DNA of 64,000 bases from VRUE01 sp963698085 (GCA_963698085.1 OY969122.1:62001-126000), one strand, 5' to 3'. Numbered from the stretch's first letter, positions 25,484 through 34,050 are shown. The notes: generated by a model from the sequence alone, not told the origin. Made by a program: numbers and translations.

Positions 25484-26376
25484 GATGCGCCGGTGAAGCT
25501 AGCACAGACCTGCTTTGCGTCCTCGACGTCGATTCGCATCTGGGCGATCAGCTCCTCGACGCTGGAGAACCGCTTCTCGCCGCGCAGGCGCTCGACGAAG
25601 GCGACCCGCAGCGTTCGCCCGTAGAGGTCTTCGGAGCGATCGATCAGGTAGGTCTCGATCAGCACCCCGCGGCCGCTCTCAAAGGTCGGCCGCACACCGA
25701 CGTTGACGGCGGCGGGAACGCCGTCGGCAAAAGCGGCGAAGACCCCGTGGCCGGGGATTACCAGGCGGTCGTCAGGGACGATGTTGGCGGTTGGGAAGCC
25801 GAGCTCACGGCCGCGCTGGTCTCCCTCGACGACGGTTCCCTCGACCATGAAGGGCGCGCCGAGGCAGTGTCGCGCCCCTTCCATGTCCCCCGCCGCTACC
25901 AGGGCTCGAATCCTGGTCGAGGAAACGGTCTCGCCATCAACCTCGACCAGGGGCACGACCCGAGTCTCGAACTCCTCGCGCACGGCGAGCATCGCCGGGT
26001 CGCCTTTTGCTTTGGCGCCGAAGCGGAAGTTCTCGCCGACCGCGACCCGCTCGGCCTGCAATCGCTCGATCAGCACCTGCTCGACGAACTCCTCGGCGGA
26101 AAGCCTGGCGAACTCCTGGTCGAACGGGATCATGACCAGCTCGCGCACGCCGAGGCCCTCGATCACGTCGCGCTTCACGCCGAACGGCATGATCAGCTTC
26201 GGCAGCGCCGAGGGATGGATCACCTCGAGCGGATGGGGGTCGAAGGTGAGCACGGTATCCGCCCCCTTGATTACCGCCTGGTGACCGCGGTGGACGCCGT
26301 CGAAGGTGCCGATCGCGACTTGGCGTGGCCGCGGTTCGACGTCGGGCAACCTGGTGACCTCCATCTTGGCCATCAA
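25480..26376 (-). CDS. ribF: Bifunctional riboflavin kinase / FAD synthetase
   Basis: Converts riboflavin to FMN and FMN to FAD. The N-terminal nucleotidyltransferase has AIGTFDGVHRGHQAVI and ENFRFGAKAKGD, then VSSTRIRALVAAGD. The C-terminal kinase has GRELGFPTANIV and the Asn/Glu region SGRGVLIETYLID. It has 298 residues with two ATGs near the start (26376 is used because it overlaps the truB stop as ATGA). Confidence 0.95.
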   Translation of the reverse strand: MMAKMEVTRLPDVEPRPRQVAIGTFDGVHRGHQAVIKGADTVLTFDPHPLEVIHPSALPKLIMPFGVKRDVIEGLGVRELVMIPFDQEFARLSAEEFVEQVLIERLQAERVAVGENFRFGAKAKGDPAMLAVREEFETRVVPLVEVDGETVSSTRIRALVAAGDMEGARHCLGAPFMVEGTVVEGDQRGRELGFPTANIVPDDRLVIPGHGVFAAFADGVPAAVNVGVRPTFESGRGVLIETYLIDRSEDLYGRTLRVAFVERLRGEKRFSSVEELIAQMRIDVEDAKQVCASFTGAS

Positions 26377-27005
26377 CGCAGCGCCTCGGCCGCGGCCGGA
26401 ATCAGCTCGCCGACCCGTTCCACGGAGACCTCAACGCCTGCATCCTCGACCCGGAAGGGCCCAATCGCCGTGCGCCGCAGCTCAAGGCAGTAGGCGTCGC
26501 CGAGGGCCTCGATCAGCGACCGCACGTAGGTGCCGCTGGAGCACTCAATCTCATAGCGGGCCGTATCAGCGTCGTGGTCGAGCAGCGCCGCCCGGTAGAT
26601 CTCGACCTCGCGCAGCGGCGTCGTCACCGTCTCACCGCGCTGCGCCTTGCGGTAGAGGCGCTCCCCGCCGACCCGGACCGCGGAGGTCATCGGCACCCGC
26701 TGGCGCACCGTGCCGGTCGGCAACGCGAGCGATTCGGGCAGCCTGCCGGTCTTGTTCAGCTCGCCTTCGGGATCGCCGCTGCTAGAGCGCCATCCGAGCC
26801 GGGCCGTGGCCAGATAGGTCTTCGGCAAGGCAGTCAGGAATCGCTGCAAGCGCGTCGCCCGGTCGAGAAGAACCAGCAGCAGGCCGGTGGCAAATGGATC
26901 GAGGGTGCCGGCGTGACCGGCCTTGCAACCACGCTCGCGCCGCACCCTTTGCACCACGTCGTGCGAGGTGATCCCGGCCGGCTTGTCGTAGAGCAATACC
27001 GTCAA
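26373..27005 (-). CDS. truB: tRNA pseudouridine-55 synthase
   Basis: Makes pseudouridine 55 in the T-loop of tRNAs. The catalytic Asp is in AGHAGTLDPFATGLLLV and the N-terminal signature is LLYDKPAGITSHDVV. At 210 residues it is shorter than E. coli TruB; the C-terminal PUA extension is essentially missing, as in several actinobacteria. ATGA overlaps on both sides place it firmly between nrnA and ribF. Confidence 0.95.
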   Translation of the reverse strand: MTVLLYDKPAGITSHDVVQRVRRERGCKAGHAGTLDPFATGLLLVLLDRATRLQRFLTALPKTYLATARLGWRSSSGDPEGELNKTGRLPESLALPTGTVRQRVPMTSAVRVGGERLYRKAQRGETVTTPLREVEIYRAALLDHDADTARYEIECSSGTYVRSLIEALGDAYCLELRRTAIGPFRVEDAGVEVSVERVGELIPAAAEALR

Positions 27006-28006
27006 GAACCGAGCTGGGCCAATACCTCTGCGCAGAGGAAGGAGACCAGCGCCTCCAACTCGAGATCGGTGGAGAAGCCGGCGGCGCGTTTATGGCCGCC
27101 ACCGCCGTGCATGCGGGCGATCGCCGAGACGTCGACCTCGCCGTCGCTGGAGCGCAGGCTGACCTTGCGCGCGGCCCGGCCGCGGTCGCCGAGGTCGCGG
27201 ATCAGTGCCGCCACACGGGCACCCTCGACCGAGCGCAGATGGTCGATGATCCCCTCGGTCATCTCCTCGCCGGCACCACTTGCCTCGTAGTCGGCAGCAC
27301 CTATGTAGGCGAGAACGAGCCTATCCTCGCAGTGGTACTGAATCCCATCCAGAGCGCGTGAGAGCAACCGCAGCTTCTCGATCGGCACGTGCTCATAGAG
27401 TCGGCGGTAGGTCTCGTCGACCTGGACCCCGGTTTCGATCAGGTCGGCGGCGATGCGGTGGGTGCGTGCATTGGTGTTCTCGTACATGAACTTGCCGGTG
27501 TCGGTGACGAGGCCGACGTAGAGCGCCGACGCCATCTCCGGCGTGATCTTCGCGCCGAGCAAAACCGCGAGCTCGTAGACGATCTCTGCGGTGCTCGAAG
27601 CATCGACCTCGACCAGGTTGACGTCGCCGAAGAGCGTGTTGTCGTGGTGGTGGTCAACGTTGATCGTGAAGACACCGTCGGCCGCGAGGAAGTCGACCGG
27701 CATGCGATCGATGTTGCCGCAGTCGAGGAAGATCGCCGCTCTGTCGGCCATGTCCGCGGGCGCCTCGTGGAAGACCTCCTCCAGCGGTAGGAAGCGGTAC
27801 TCGATTGGCAGCGGGAACTCCTTCGAGGCGAGGAACATCACCGAGTCCTTGCCGAGCTGTTTGAGCAGGTGGTGCATGCCGAGCAGCGAGCCGAGAGCGT
27901 CGCCGTCGGGCCCCTCGTGGGCGGTCAGGATGAAGCGGTCGCGGCTGCGAATCTCGTTTGCCACCCGCTCGATCGCGGTTGCGCCGATGTCGGTCGTCTC
28001 GCTCAT
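27002..28006 (-). CDS. nrnA: DHH-family phosphoesterase (NrnA-like oligoribonuclease / pAp phosphatase)
   Basis: The 334-residue product contains the DHH-family motifs TAHEGPDGDALGSLLGMHHLL, FLDCGN, NVDHHHDNTLFG and GLVTDTGKF. The C-terminal DHHA1 domain ends MHGGGGHKRAAGFS. Homologs degrade short RNAs and 3'-phosphoadenosine 5'-phosphate; which dominates here is not readable. The rbfA-nrnA-truB-ribF order is a classic actinobacterial/Firmicute cluster. Confidence 0.92.
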   Translation of the reverse strand: MSETTDIGATAIERVANEIRSRDRFILTAHEGPDGDALGSLLGMHHLLKQLGKDSVMFLASKEFPLPIEYRFLPLEEVFHEAPADMADRAAIFLDCGNIDRMPVDFLAADGVFTINVDHHHDNTLFGDVNLVEVDASSTAEIVYELAVLLGAKITPEMASALYVGLVTDTGKFMYENTNARTHRIAADLIETGVQVDETYRRLYEHVPIEKLRLLSRALDGIQYHCEDRLVLAYIGAADYEASGAGEEMTEGIIDHLRSVEGARVAALIRDLGDRGRAARKVSLRSSDGEVDVSAIARMHGGGGHKRAAGFSTDLELEALVSFLCAEVLAQLGS

Positions 28007-28344
28007 TGCCCTTCTTCTTCGAGCAGACGGGAGATCCTCATTCCCTGCTCAACCGTTGCGTCGTAGTGGAAGGACAGGGTCGGGGTCCGCTTCATCCGCG
28101 TCTCGGCAGCGATCTTTGACTGCAGGACGCCGTGCGATGAGCGCAATCCGGCCAAGGCCTCGTCGCGAGCGTCCTCGTTACCGAGCACGCTTACGTGCAC
28201 CTTTGCGCTGCGGAGGTCTGGGCTGGTCTCGACCGAGGTCACGGTGACGAAGCCGATCCGAGGGTCACTCAGGTCGGTGGCGATCGCTGCGCCGATTACC
28301 TCGCGAAGCACCTCGTTGATGCGGCGCATGCGAGGGGTGGTCAT
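28003..28344 (-). CDS. rbfA: Ribosome-binding factor A
   Basis: A 30S maturation factor of 113 residues with a KH-like fold. It starts MTTPRMRRINEVLREVIG and continues DPRIGFVTVTSVETSPDLRSAKVHVSVLG. The start at 28344 follows the infB stop by 1 nt, and the end overlaps nrnA. Other open frame to the right of 28344 is inside infB and is not part of the gene. Confidence 0.95.
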   Translation of the reverse strand: MTTPRMRRINEVLREVIGAAIATDLSDPRIGFVTVTSVETSPDLRSAKVHVSVLGNEDARDEALAGLRSSHGVLQSKIAAETRMKRTPTLSFHYDATVEQGMRISRLLEEEGQ

Positions 28345-28345
28345 C

Positions 28346-30574
28346 CTACTCCAGCGTCTGCTCGACCTGCTTGGTCTTGTAGAACTCGAGCACATCGGCC
28401 TCCTTGACGTCGGCGTAGCCCTCGAGCACGATGCCGCACTCCTGGCCCTCCTCGACCTCCTGCACGTTGTCTTTGAAGCGGCGCAGGGAACCGAGTTTTC
28501 CGTCCCATATAACGGTGCCCTCGCGGACCAGGCGGACGTTGGCGTCGCGGGAGACTTTGCCCTCGGTGACGACGCAGCCGGCAATGCGGCCGACTTTGGA
28601 GGCCTTGAAGGTCTGTTTGATCTCGGCCTCGCCGAGCGTCTCCTCGACCTCGACCGCCTCGAGCAATCCCTCCATAGCGTTGCGCAGGTCTTCGGTGATT
28701 TTGTAGATGACCGAGTAGGTGCGAACGTCGACGCCCTCGCGCTCAGCAGCACGGCGGGCGTCGGCCAGGGGGCGTACATTGAAGCCGATCACGATCGCGT
28801 CAGACGCCGAAGCCAGCATCACGTCGGACTCGTTGATGCCGCCGGTCTGCGAGTGGATGATGTTGATGCCGACCTGCTCCTGCGGCACTTTGGCGATCTC
28901 GTCCTGGAGCGCCTCCAGCGAGCCGGCAACGTCGGCCTTGAGGACGATGTTGAGCTCCTTGATGTCGCCTGCCTGGGCCCGCGAGAAGACCTCCTCGAGG
29001 CTGACCTTGCGTGCCTGGCGACGGGCCAGCGCCTCGGTCTTGAGCCGGTTGCCGCGCTCCTGGGCGAGCTGACGGGCACGGCGGTCGTTCTCGACCACGC
29101 GCACGTGCTCGCCCGCCTCGCAGACGCCGTCGAAGCCGAGCACCTCGACCGGCATGCCGGGACCGGCCTGCTGCAACCGCTCTCCGGTGAAGTCGTGCAT
29201 CGCCCGCACCCGCCCCCATTGCGGACCGGCCACGAGCGCATCGCCGACCGCCAGGGTGCCGCGCTGGACGAGGATCGTCACGACCGGCCCGCGCCCGGGG
29301 TCGAGCTGGGACTCGACCACCGTCCCCGAGGCGGGAGCGTCCGGGTTCGCGCCCAGCTCCTCCAACTCGGAGACGAGCAGGATCATGTCGAGCAGGCTGT
29401 CAAGACCTTCGTGGGTCTTGGCTGAAACGTCGCAGTAGACCGTCTCACCGCCCCAGTCCTCAGGCGTGAGTCCATCAGCTGCGAGCTCGTTGCGGACCCG
29501 GTCCGGCTGCGCACCCTCTTTGTCGATCTTGTTGACCGCGATCAAGATCGGTACGTCGGCGGCACGGGCGTGGTCGATGGCCTCTTTGGTCTGCGGCATG
29601 ACGCCGTCATCAGCGGCGACGACAACGACGGCGATATCGGTGACCTTGGCGCCGCGGGCGCGCATTGCGGTGAAGGCCGCGTGGCCCGGCGTATCGAGAA
29701 AGGTAATCGTCTTGCGGTCGTGGTGGACCTGGTAGGCGCCAATGTGCTGGGTGATCCCCCCCGCCTCGCCGGCGGCGACCTCGGTCTCGCGGATCGCGTC
29801 CAGCAGCGAGGTCTTGCCGTGGTCGACGTGGCCCATGATCGTGACTACCGGGGGGCGGTCGACGAGGCTCTCCTCAGCGTCGTCGAACTCGGGCGCCTCC
29901 GGCTCCTCCTCGGCGGCGGTGACGATCTCGATCTTGCGATCGTACTCGTCGGCGATCGCTTTGATCGACTCGTCGGTGAGGGTCTGGGTGAGCGTCGCCA
30001 TCTCCCCCATCATCATCAGCTTCTTAATCACCTCGGCGCTGCCCAGCCCGAGCAGCTCGGCGACCTCGCGCACGGTGGCGCCGGAGTTGACCCTGGTCGC
30101 CTCGGGCTCGGCCGGCTCCTCGGTCCTGACCGGCGGCTCCTCGAGCAGCGGTCGGCGCCTCCTGCCGCCGCGGCGCCGCGGCGGTCGCTGCGGCGGCGGC
30201 CCGCCCATCTGATCCCGCCGTGCGGCCTGCGAATCGATCACGACCCGGCGTTTTTTCGTCGAGCTAGCTGGTTTTTTCGCGCTCGGCGCCGGTTTGGCGG
30301 CTGGTTTCGCTGCCGCCTGGCCATCCTGCGCTGATGGCGCGGCTTTGGCCGCCGCTTTCGACTTGGCGGCCGGCGTTTTGGCCTCCGCCTTCGGCTTTGC
30401 CTTGGTCGCAGTCGCGGCGCCGGCCCCGTTGCCCAATGCCTTCAACGCATCGGCCTCCTCGACGCTGGAGGCGGCAGCTTTGGCTTCGATCCCGGCTTTT
30501 TTGAGCGCAGCGAGCAGCTCTTTGCTGCTCACCCCCTGGGCTTTCGCAATCTCGTGGACGCGCTTCTTAGCCAC
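28346..30574 (-). CDS. infB: Translation initiation factor IF-2
   Basis: The 742-residue product has an IF2-N domain (KKRVHEIAKAQGVSSKELLAAL) and a short Ala/Lys-rich linker. The G domain carries GHVDHGKTSLLDAIRET, DTPGHAAF and NKIDKEGA, and domains II-IV follow to the initiator-tRNA-binding C-terminus. It is shorter than mycobacterial IF-2 because the linker is compact. The GTG start shares one base with the nusA stop (TAGTG). No ylxR gene lies between them, although nusA-ylxR-infB is the usual order. Confidence 0.97.
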   Translation of the reverse strand: MAKKRVHEIAKAQGVSSKELLAALKKAGIEAKAAASSVEEADALKALGNGAGAATATKAKPKAEAKTPAAKSKAAAKAAPSAQDGQAAAKPAAKPAPSAKKPASSTKKRRVVIDSQAARRDQMGGPPPQRPPRRRGGRRRRPLLEEPPVRTEEPAEPEATRVNSGATVREVAELLGLGSAEVIKKLMMMGEMATLTQTLTDESIKAIADEYDRKIEIVTAAEEEPEAPEFDDAEESLVDRPPVVTIMGHVDHGKTSLLDAIRETEVAAGEAGGITQHIGAYQVHHDRKTITFLDTPGHAAFTAMRARGAKVTDIAVVVVAADDGVMPQTKEAIDHARAADVPILIAVNKIDKEGAQPDRVRNELAADGLTPEDWGGETVYCDVSAKTHEGLDSLLDMILLVSELEELGANPDAPASGTVVESQLDPGRGPVVTILVQRGTLAVGDALVAGPQWGRVRAMHDFTGERLQQAGPGMPVEVLGFDGVCEAGEHVRVVENDRRARQLAQERGNRLKTEALARRQARKVSLEEVFSRAQAGDIKELNIVLKADVAGSLEALQDEIAKVPQEQVGINIIHSQTGGINESDVMLASASDAIVIGFNVRPLADARRAAEREGVDVRTYSVIYKITEDLRNAMEGLLEAVEVEETLGEAEIKQTFKASKVGRIAGCVVTEGKVSRDANVRLVREGTVIWDGKLGSLRRFKDNVQEVEEGQECGIVLEGYADVKEADVLEFYKTKQVEQTLE

Positions 30575-32058
30575 TAGGCCTGCTCAGCCTCCTCGGCGAC
30601 CGCCTCAGGCGCCTCATCCTGCGGAGCGTCCTCCTCAGGCGCCTCCGCGACAGGCCCAGCGGCCTGAGGCTCCTCATCAACAGGCTCCTCGTACTGCGCC
30701 TCCGCCTTGGCGACGATCTCGCTTACCTGGCCCTCGTCCGCAGCTGGATCGGCGAGGATCGCAATCTCGGCTTCCTCCAGCGGCGCGATGACGGTGATTT
30801 GGTTGGTTTCGAAGCGACTCAGCGCCTGGTGGGTGGGAAGGCCGCAGTAGGAGGAGTCGCCGATCGCCGCGTTGGGGCAGCGGCGACCGTTTGAGAGGAC
30901 CGCCAGGCAGTGCCCGTCAGACTGCTCCTCGCCCTCGTAGGTGACCTCCTCGTCCTCGGAGGCGAACTCGGTCTCGGACTTGATGTCGACCCGCCAGCCG
31001 GTCAGGCGGGCCGCCAGGCGCGCGTTCTGCCCGTCGCGGCCGATCGCCAGCGAGAGCTGGTCGTCAGGGACGATCACGGTCGCCTGGCGCTCCTCGTCGT
31101 CGACGATCACCTCGCGCACCCGCGCCGGCGAGAGCGCCTTGGCGACGAACCGAGCCGGCTCGTCATTGTGGGGAATGATGTCGATCTTCTCACCGCGCAG
31201 CTCGGAGACGACCATTCGCACGCGCGATCCGCGCGGCCCCACACAAGCGCCCACTGGATCTACGCCGTCGGTATGGGAGACAACCGCGATCTTGGAGCGG
31301 TAGCCGGGCTCGCGGGCGACGCCGACGATCTCGACCAGCTTGTCGGCGATCTCCGGAACCTCCATTTCGAACAGCGACTTGATCAGCTCGGGGCTGCGCC
31401 GCGACACCACAATCGCCGGTCCCTTAGTCGAGTCGGAGACGTCGGTGATCACGGCCTTGACCCGCATTCCGTGGTCGTAGCGCTCGTTGTAGACCTGCTC
31501 GGACTTGGGCAGCAGGGCCTCGACCCGCTCGCGCAGCTGGACCAGCGTGTAGCGCTTGTCGGACTGCTGGATGATCCCGGTGATCAACTCGCCGACGCGG
31601 TCCTGGTACTCCTCGAACATCATCATCCGTTCGGCCTCACGAATCCGCTGCAGAATCACCTGCTTCGCGGTCTGGGCGGCGATCCGCCCAAAGTCTTCGG
31701 GGGTTACGTCACGGGTCTCGATCTGGTCCTCGTAAGGCGCGATCATCTCCGGGTCGAGCTCGGGGTCCTCCGGCTCTTTAAGCTCACCGGTTTCAGGATC
31801 GATCTCGCGCTCTTCTTCCTCCTGGGCCTCCGCTGCCTCGGCCAGCAGCTTCTCCTCCAGCTCCGCCGGCAGGATCAGTTCGAAGACGCGGAAATCACCG
31901 GTCTCGTGGTCAAGATCAACGCGGGCGTACTTGGCCGCTCCCGGCGTCTTCTTGTAGGCCGAGAGCAGGGCGTCGGCAAGCGCGTCCATCAGCTTGTCGG
32001 CGGAGATGCCCTTCTCCTGCTCGAGCGCCTTGATTGCTTCGACGATCTCTTTGCTCAC
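30574..32058 (-). CDS. nusA: Transcription termination/antitermination factor NusA with zinc-finger-like C-terminal segment
   Basis: The 494-residue product has the NusA N-terminal domain (about 1-140), S1 (about 145-215; MRVKAVITDVSD), KH1 (EPGYRSKIAVVSHTDGVDPVGACVGPRGSRVRMV) and KH2 (SLAIGRDGQNARLAARLTGW). After KH2 comes a segment not found in ordinary NusA: C-x9-C-x10-C-x4-H (HCLAVLSNGRRCPNAAIG, then SSYCGLPTHQ). An acidic Ala/Glu/Pro tail of about 75 residues ends the protein. The GTG start overlaps the rimP stop as GTGA. The extra segment looks like a small zinc-binding unit and may replace contacts otherwise made by YlxR; that is inference. Confidence 0.95.
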   Translation of the reverse strand: MSKEIVEAIKALEQEKGISADKLMDALADALLSAYKKTPGAAKYARVDLDHETGDFRVFELILPAELEEKLLAEAAEAQEEEEREIDPETGELKEPEDPELDPEMIAPYEDQIETRDVTPEDFGRIAAQTAKQVILQRIREAERMMMFEEYQDRVGELITGIIQQSDKRYTLVQLRERVEALLPKSEQVYNERYDHGMRVKAVITDVSDSTKGPAIVVSRRSPELIKSLFEMEVPEIADKLVEIVGVAREPGYRSKIAVVSHTDGVDPVGACVGPRGSRVRMVVSELRGEKIDIIPHNDEPARFVAKALSPARVREVIVDDEERQATVIVPDDQLSLAIGRDGQNARLAARLTGWRVDIKSETEFASEDEEVTYEGEEQSDGHCLAVLSNGRRCPNAAIGDSSYCGLPTHQALSRFETNQITVIAPLEEAEIAILADPAADEGQVSEIVAKAEAQYEEPVDEEPQAAGPVAEAPEEDAPQDEAPEAVAEEAEQA

Positions 32059-32315
32059 GGCTGCTCCTCGGTCGGCTCGGAAACTTGGTCGGTGCGGCGG
32101 TACTTGGGCCCCGGCGAGGAGACCTCGAGCGTGTAATCGACACGGAGGTGGTTGAGGTGTCTGGTCACGCGTTCGCAGAGAGCCAGATCGACCCCCGACG
32201 GGTGGTCGATGAAGAGGCGCAGCGATTCGGTCCCCGGCTGCTCGAGGGCAACCAGGTCAAGCTCGGCGTCGAGCTCGGTGAGCTGCTGTTGAATGCTGTC
32301 TTTGAGGTCTGCCAT
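32055..32315 (-). CDS. rimP: RimP-like ribosome maturation factor, N-terminal domain only
   Basis: Only 86 residues, about half of normal RimP. It carries the N-terminal domain (ELDLVALEQPGTESLRLFIDHPSGVDLALCERVTRHLN) up to the boundary motif YTLEVSSPG. After that, an unrelated hydrophilic tail (PKYRRTDQVSEPTEEQP) runs into the nusA start. The C-terminal Sm-like domain is missing, and no downstream space could encode it. The position upstream of nusA-infB confirms the identity. It could be a lineage-specific short form or a degraded gene whose 3' end is kept for coupling to nusA. Confidence 0.85.
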   Translation of the reverse strand: MADLKDSIQQQLTELDAELDLVALEQPGTESLRLFIDHPSGVDLALCERVTRHLNHLRVDYTLEVSSPGPKYRRTDQVSEPTEEQP

Positions 32316-32338
32316 GCCTGGTTCCCCTGGTTTGGGAC

Positions 32339-32364
32339 GAAAAAAAAGTGGGCCAGGCCCACTT
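32339..32364 (-). terminator. Intrinsic terminator in the rimP-nusA leader (attenuator candidate)
   Basis: Read on the minus strand: AAGUGGG, loop CCUGG, CCCACUU, then eight U. It lies only 24 nt upstream of the rimP ATG, too close for a promoter to fit between. Any transcript of the rimP-nusA-infB operon must therefore pass through it. A TATACT box lies at 32400-32405. This looks like an attenuator, or a leaky terminator for read-through from coaBC. Because NusA acts at such hairpins, autoregulation is plausible. Confidence 0.75.
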
Positions 32365-32399
32365 CTCGCTACTGCACTAGGGACAAAAAGCTTGGGGTC

Positions 32400-32405
32400 A
32401 GTATA
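32400..32405 (-). promoter_or_regulatory. Candidate -10 box (TATACT) for the rimP-nusA operon
   Basis: TATACT on the minus strand, about 85 nt upstream of the rimP start and just after the palindrome following coaBC. No good -35 hexamer is seen 16-18 nt upstream (the region is CCCC-rich), so the assignment is weak. The same TATACT hexamer occurs in the better-formed mIHF promoter. Confidence 0.4.
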
Positions 32406-32421
32406 GCCCGCTGCGGTTGTG

Positions 32422-32537
32422 GGGAGGGCGGGGTGTACGGCGGCTTGCTGGGTTTTTCGCCCGCGTCGCCGCATACTCTCGATGACCGGTGGGCGAAAAA
32501 GGGGACGCCGCTGCGCCGCCGCACACCCCGCCCTCCC
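32422..32537 (-). repeat. Long palindrome 3' of coaBC (23-bp arms, nested second stem)
   Basis: Arms 32422-32444 and 32515-32537 are inverted repeats with one mismatch (GGAGGGCGGGGTGT with ACGGCGGC, against GCCGCC with GCACACCCCGCCCTCC). Inside, TTTTTCGCCC near 32453-32462 pairs with GGGCGAAAAA at 32491-32500. The element begins 13 nt after the coaBC stop, in line with that transcript. It is built like the two elements near 8.4-8.8 kb but has an unrelated sequence. Confidence 0.75.
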
Positions 32538-32550
32538 ATACCGGCGCGGG

Positions 32551-33795
32551 CTAACTTCGGGAAAGATCCGTCTTGCTGCGGAGCTGGTCTACCCGGTCGA
32601 GGATCTGCTCGGCTATTACGTCCTTTGGGGCTTGCGGGAGAGTGGTCTCGTCCTCGGGGCTGATCAGGGTTGCGGCGTTTTCTTGGCTCTCGAAGCCGAT
32701 CTCGGGGTTCGAGACGTCGTTTAGGACTATGAGGTCGGCGCCCTTGCGGGACAGCTTTTCGCGGGCTCGGGTGATGTCGTTGCCGTGTTCTGCCGCGAAG
32801 CCGACGATCGTTTGGCTCTCTGTGCGCTCGGCGGTAAGGCTGGCGAGGATGTCCTCGGTGGGCTCGAGGTGGAGGTCGAGGTTCCCCTCGCGCTTCAGCT
32901 TGTCGGCGGTGGGCTCGCTCGCTCTGAAATCGGCGGGCGCAGCCGCCATCAACAGGACGTGGGCGGAGGAGAACTCGGTATGGGCGGCTTCGGCCAGCTC
33001 GGCGGCGGTCTCGACGTCGATGCGGCGGACGCCGGCTGGCTCGGACAGGGCGACGTTGGCGGCGATCAGGGTCACGTCGGCGCCGCGGCGGGCCGCCGCG
33101 GCGGCCAAGGCGATGCCCATACGGCCGCTGGAGCGGTTGCCGAGGAAGCGGACGGAGTCGATCGGCTCGCGCGTACCGCCGGCCGTAACCAGCACCCGCA
33201 GGCCGTCCCAGGGGCGCTCGCCCGAGGGCAGGACCGCCTCCACCCGCGCCAGCAACTCGGCTGGGTCGGGAAGCCGCCCTCTGCCGAACTCACCGCGGGA
33301 GGCGAGCGGACCCTCAGCGGGCTCGATCACCTCGACGCCACGCTCGCGCAAGGTCGAGAGGTTGGCCTGCGTCGCGACGTCGGCGTACATGCGGTCGTTC
33401 ATCGCTGGTGCGACCAGGCGCGGGGCGGCGCAGGCGAGGAAGGAGGTCGTCAGCATCGAGTCGGCCGTCCCACTCGCCAGCTTGGCGAGCGTGTTGGCGG
33501 AGGCGGGCGCGATCAGGTAGGCGTCGCAGTTGGCGGCGAGCGCCAGGTGCCCGATCGGGTCGTGCTCCGGGCGGGGATCACCGGGAAATGCACCGCGAAG
33601 CGGATCGCGCTCGAACTCCGAGGTCAACACTGGGGCGCCGACGATGCCCTCGAAGGACGCGGCGCCGACAAAACGCCCAGCCGCCTCGGTCATCACCACC
33701 CGCACGCCGTGCCCGGCCACGGTGGCGAGGCGGGCAAACTCCAATGACTTATAGGCGGCAATCCCGCCGCTTACGCCGAGCAGGATTCTGGCCAT
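32551..33795 (-). CDS. coaBC: Bifunctional phosphopantothenoylcysteine decarboxylase / phosphopantothenate-cysteine ligase
   Basis: Two steps of coenzyme A synthesis. The N-terminal CoaC flavoprotein (about 1-185) has GVSGGIAAYKSLEFARL, the active-site His in HDPIGHLALA, PASANTLAKLA, and PAMNDRMY. CoaB follows from LVTAGGTREPIDSVRFLGNRSSGRMG, with AAPADFR and KLKRE near the CTP/acyl-phosphate site. It has 414 residues. Order rpoZ-coaBC, 21 nt apart, is conserved widely. Confidence 0.95.
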   Translation of the reverse strand: MARILLGVSGGIAAYKSLEFARLATVAGHGVRVVMTEAAGRFVGAASFEGIVGAPVLTSEFERDPLRGAFPGDPRPEHDPIGHLALAANCDAYLIAPASANTLAKLASGTADSMLTTSFLACAAPRLVAPAMNDRMYADVATQANLSTLRERGVEVIEPAEGPLASRGEFGRGRLPDPAELLARVEAVLPSGERPWDGLRVLVTAGGTREPIDSVRFLGNRSSGRMGIALAAAAARRGADVTLIAANVALSEPAGVRRIDVETAAELAEAAHTEFSSAHVLLMAAAPADFRASEPTADKLKREGNLDLHLEPTEDILASLTAERTESQTIVGFAAEHGNDITRAREKLSRKGADLIVLNDVSNPEIGFESQENAATLISPEDETTLPQAPKDVIAEQILDRVDQLRSKTDLSRS

Positions 33796-33816
33796 GGCTC
33801 CTCCTGGGAAGCGGTG

Positions 33817-34050
33817 CTAGGCGCGGTACTCGTATTTGAGCTTGCCCTCGGCAAGCTCCTCCAGCGCCATCGAGAGGTAGTTGCGATCACCGCGGGTCTC
33901 GACCATCGGCGGTGGGTACTCACCGAAACCACCCTCGCCGATGTTGTGGAAGTAGCTGTTGATCTGGCGGGCTCGCTTTGCCGCAACGACGACTGCCGCG
34001 TAATGGGAGTCGGCGTGCTCGAGCAGCTTGTCTACGCGTGGCTTGATCAT
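33817..34050 (-). CDS. rpoZ: RNA polymerase omega subunit
   Basis: The 77-residue omega subunit contains DSHYAAVVVAAKRARQINSYFH and ends KYEYRA; the loop between has the actinobacterial GGFGEYPPPMVET. The start overlaps the gmk stop as ATGA. Length and context (gmk-rpoZ-coaBC) are standard. Confidence 0.93.
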   Translation of the reverse strand: MIKPRVDKLLEHADSHYAAVVVAAKRARQINSYFHNIGEGGFGEYPPPMVETRGDRNYLSMALEELAEGKLKYEYRA

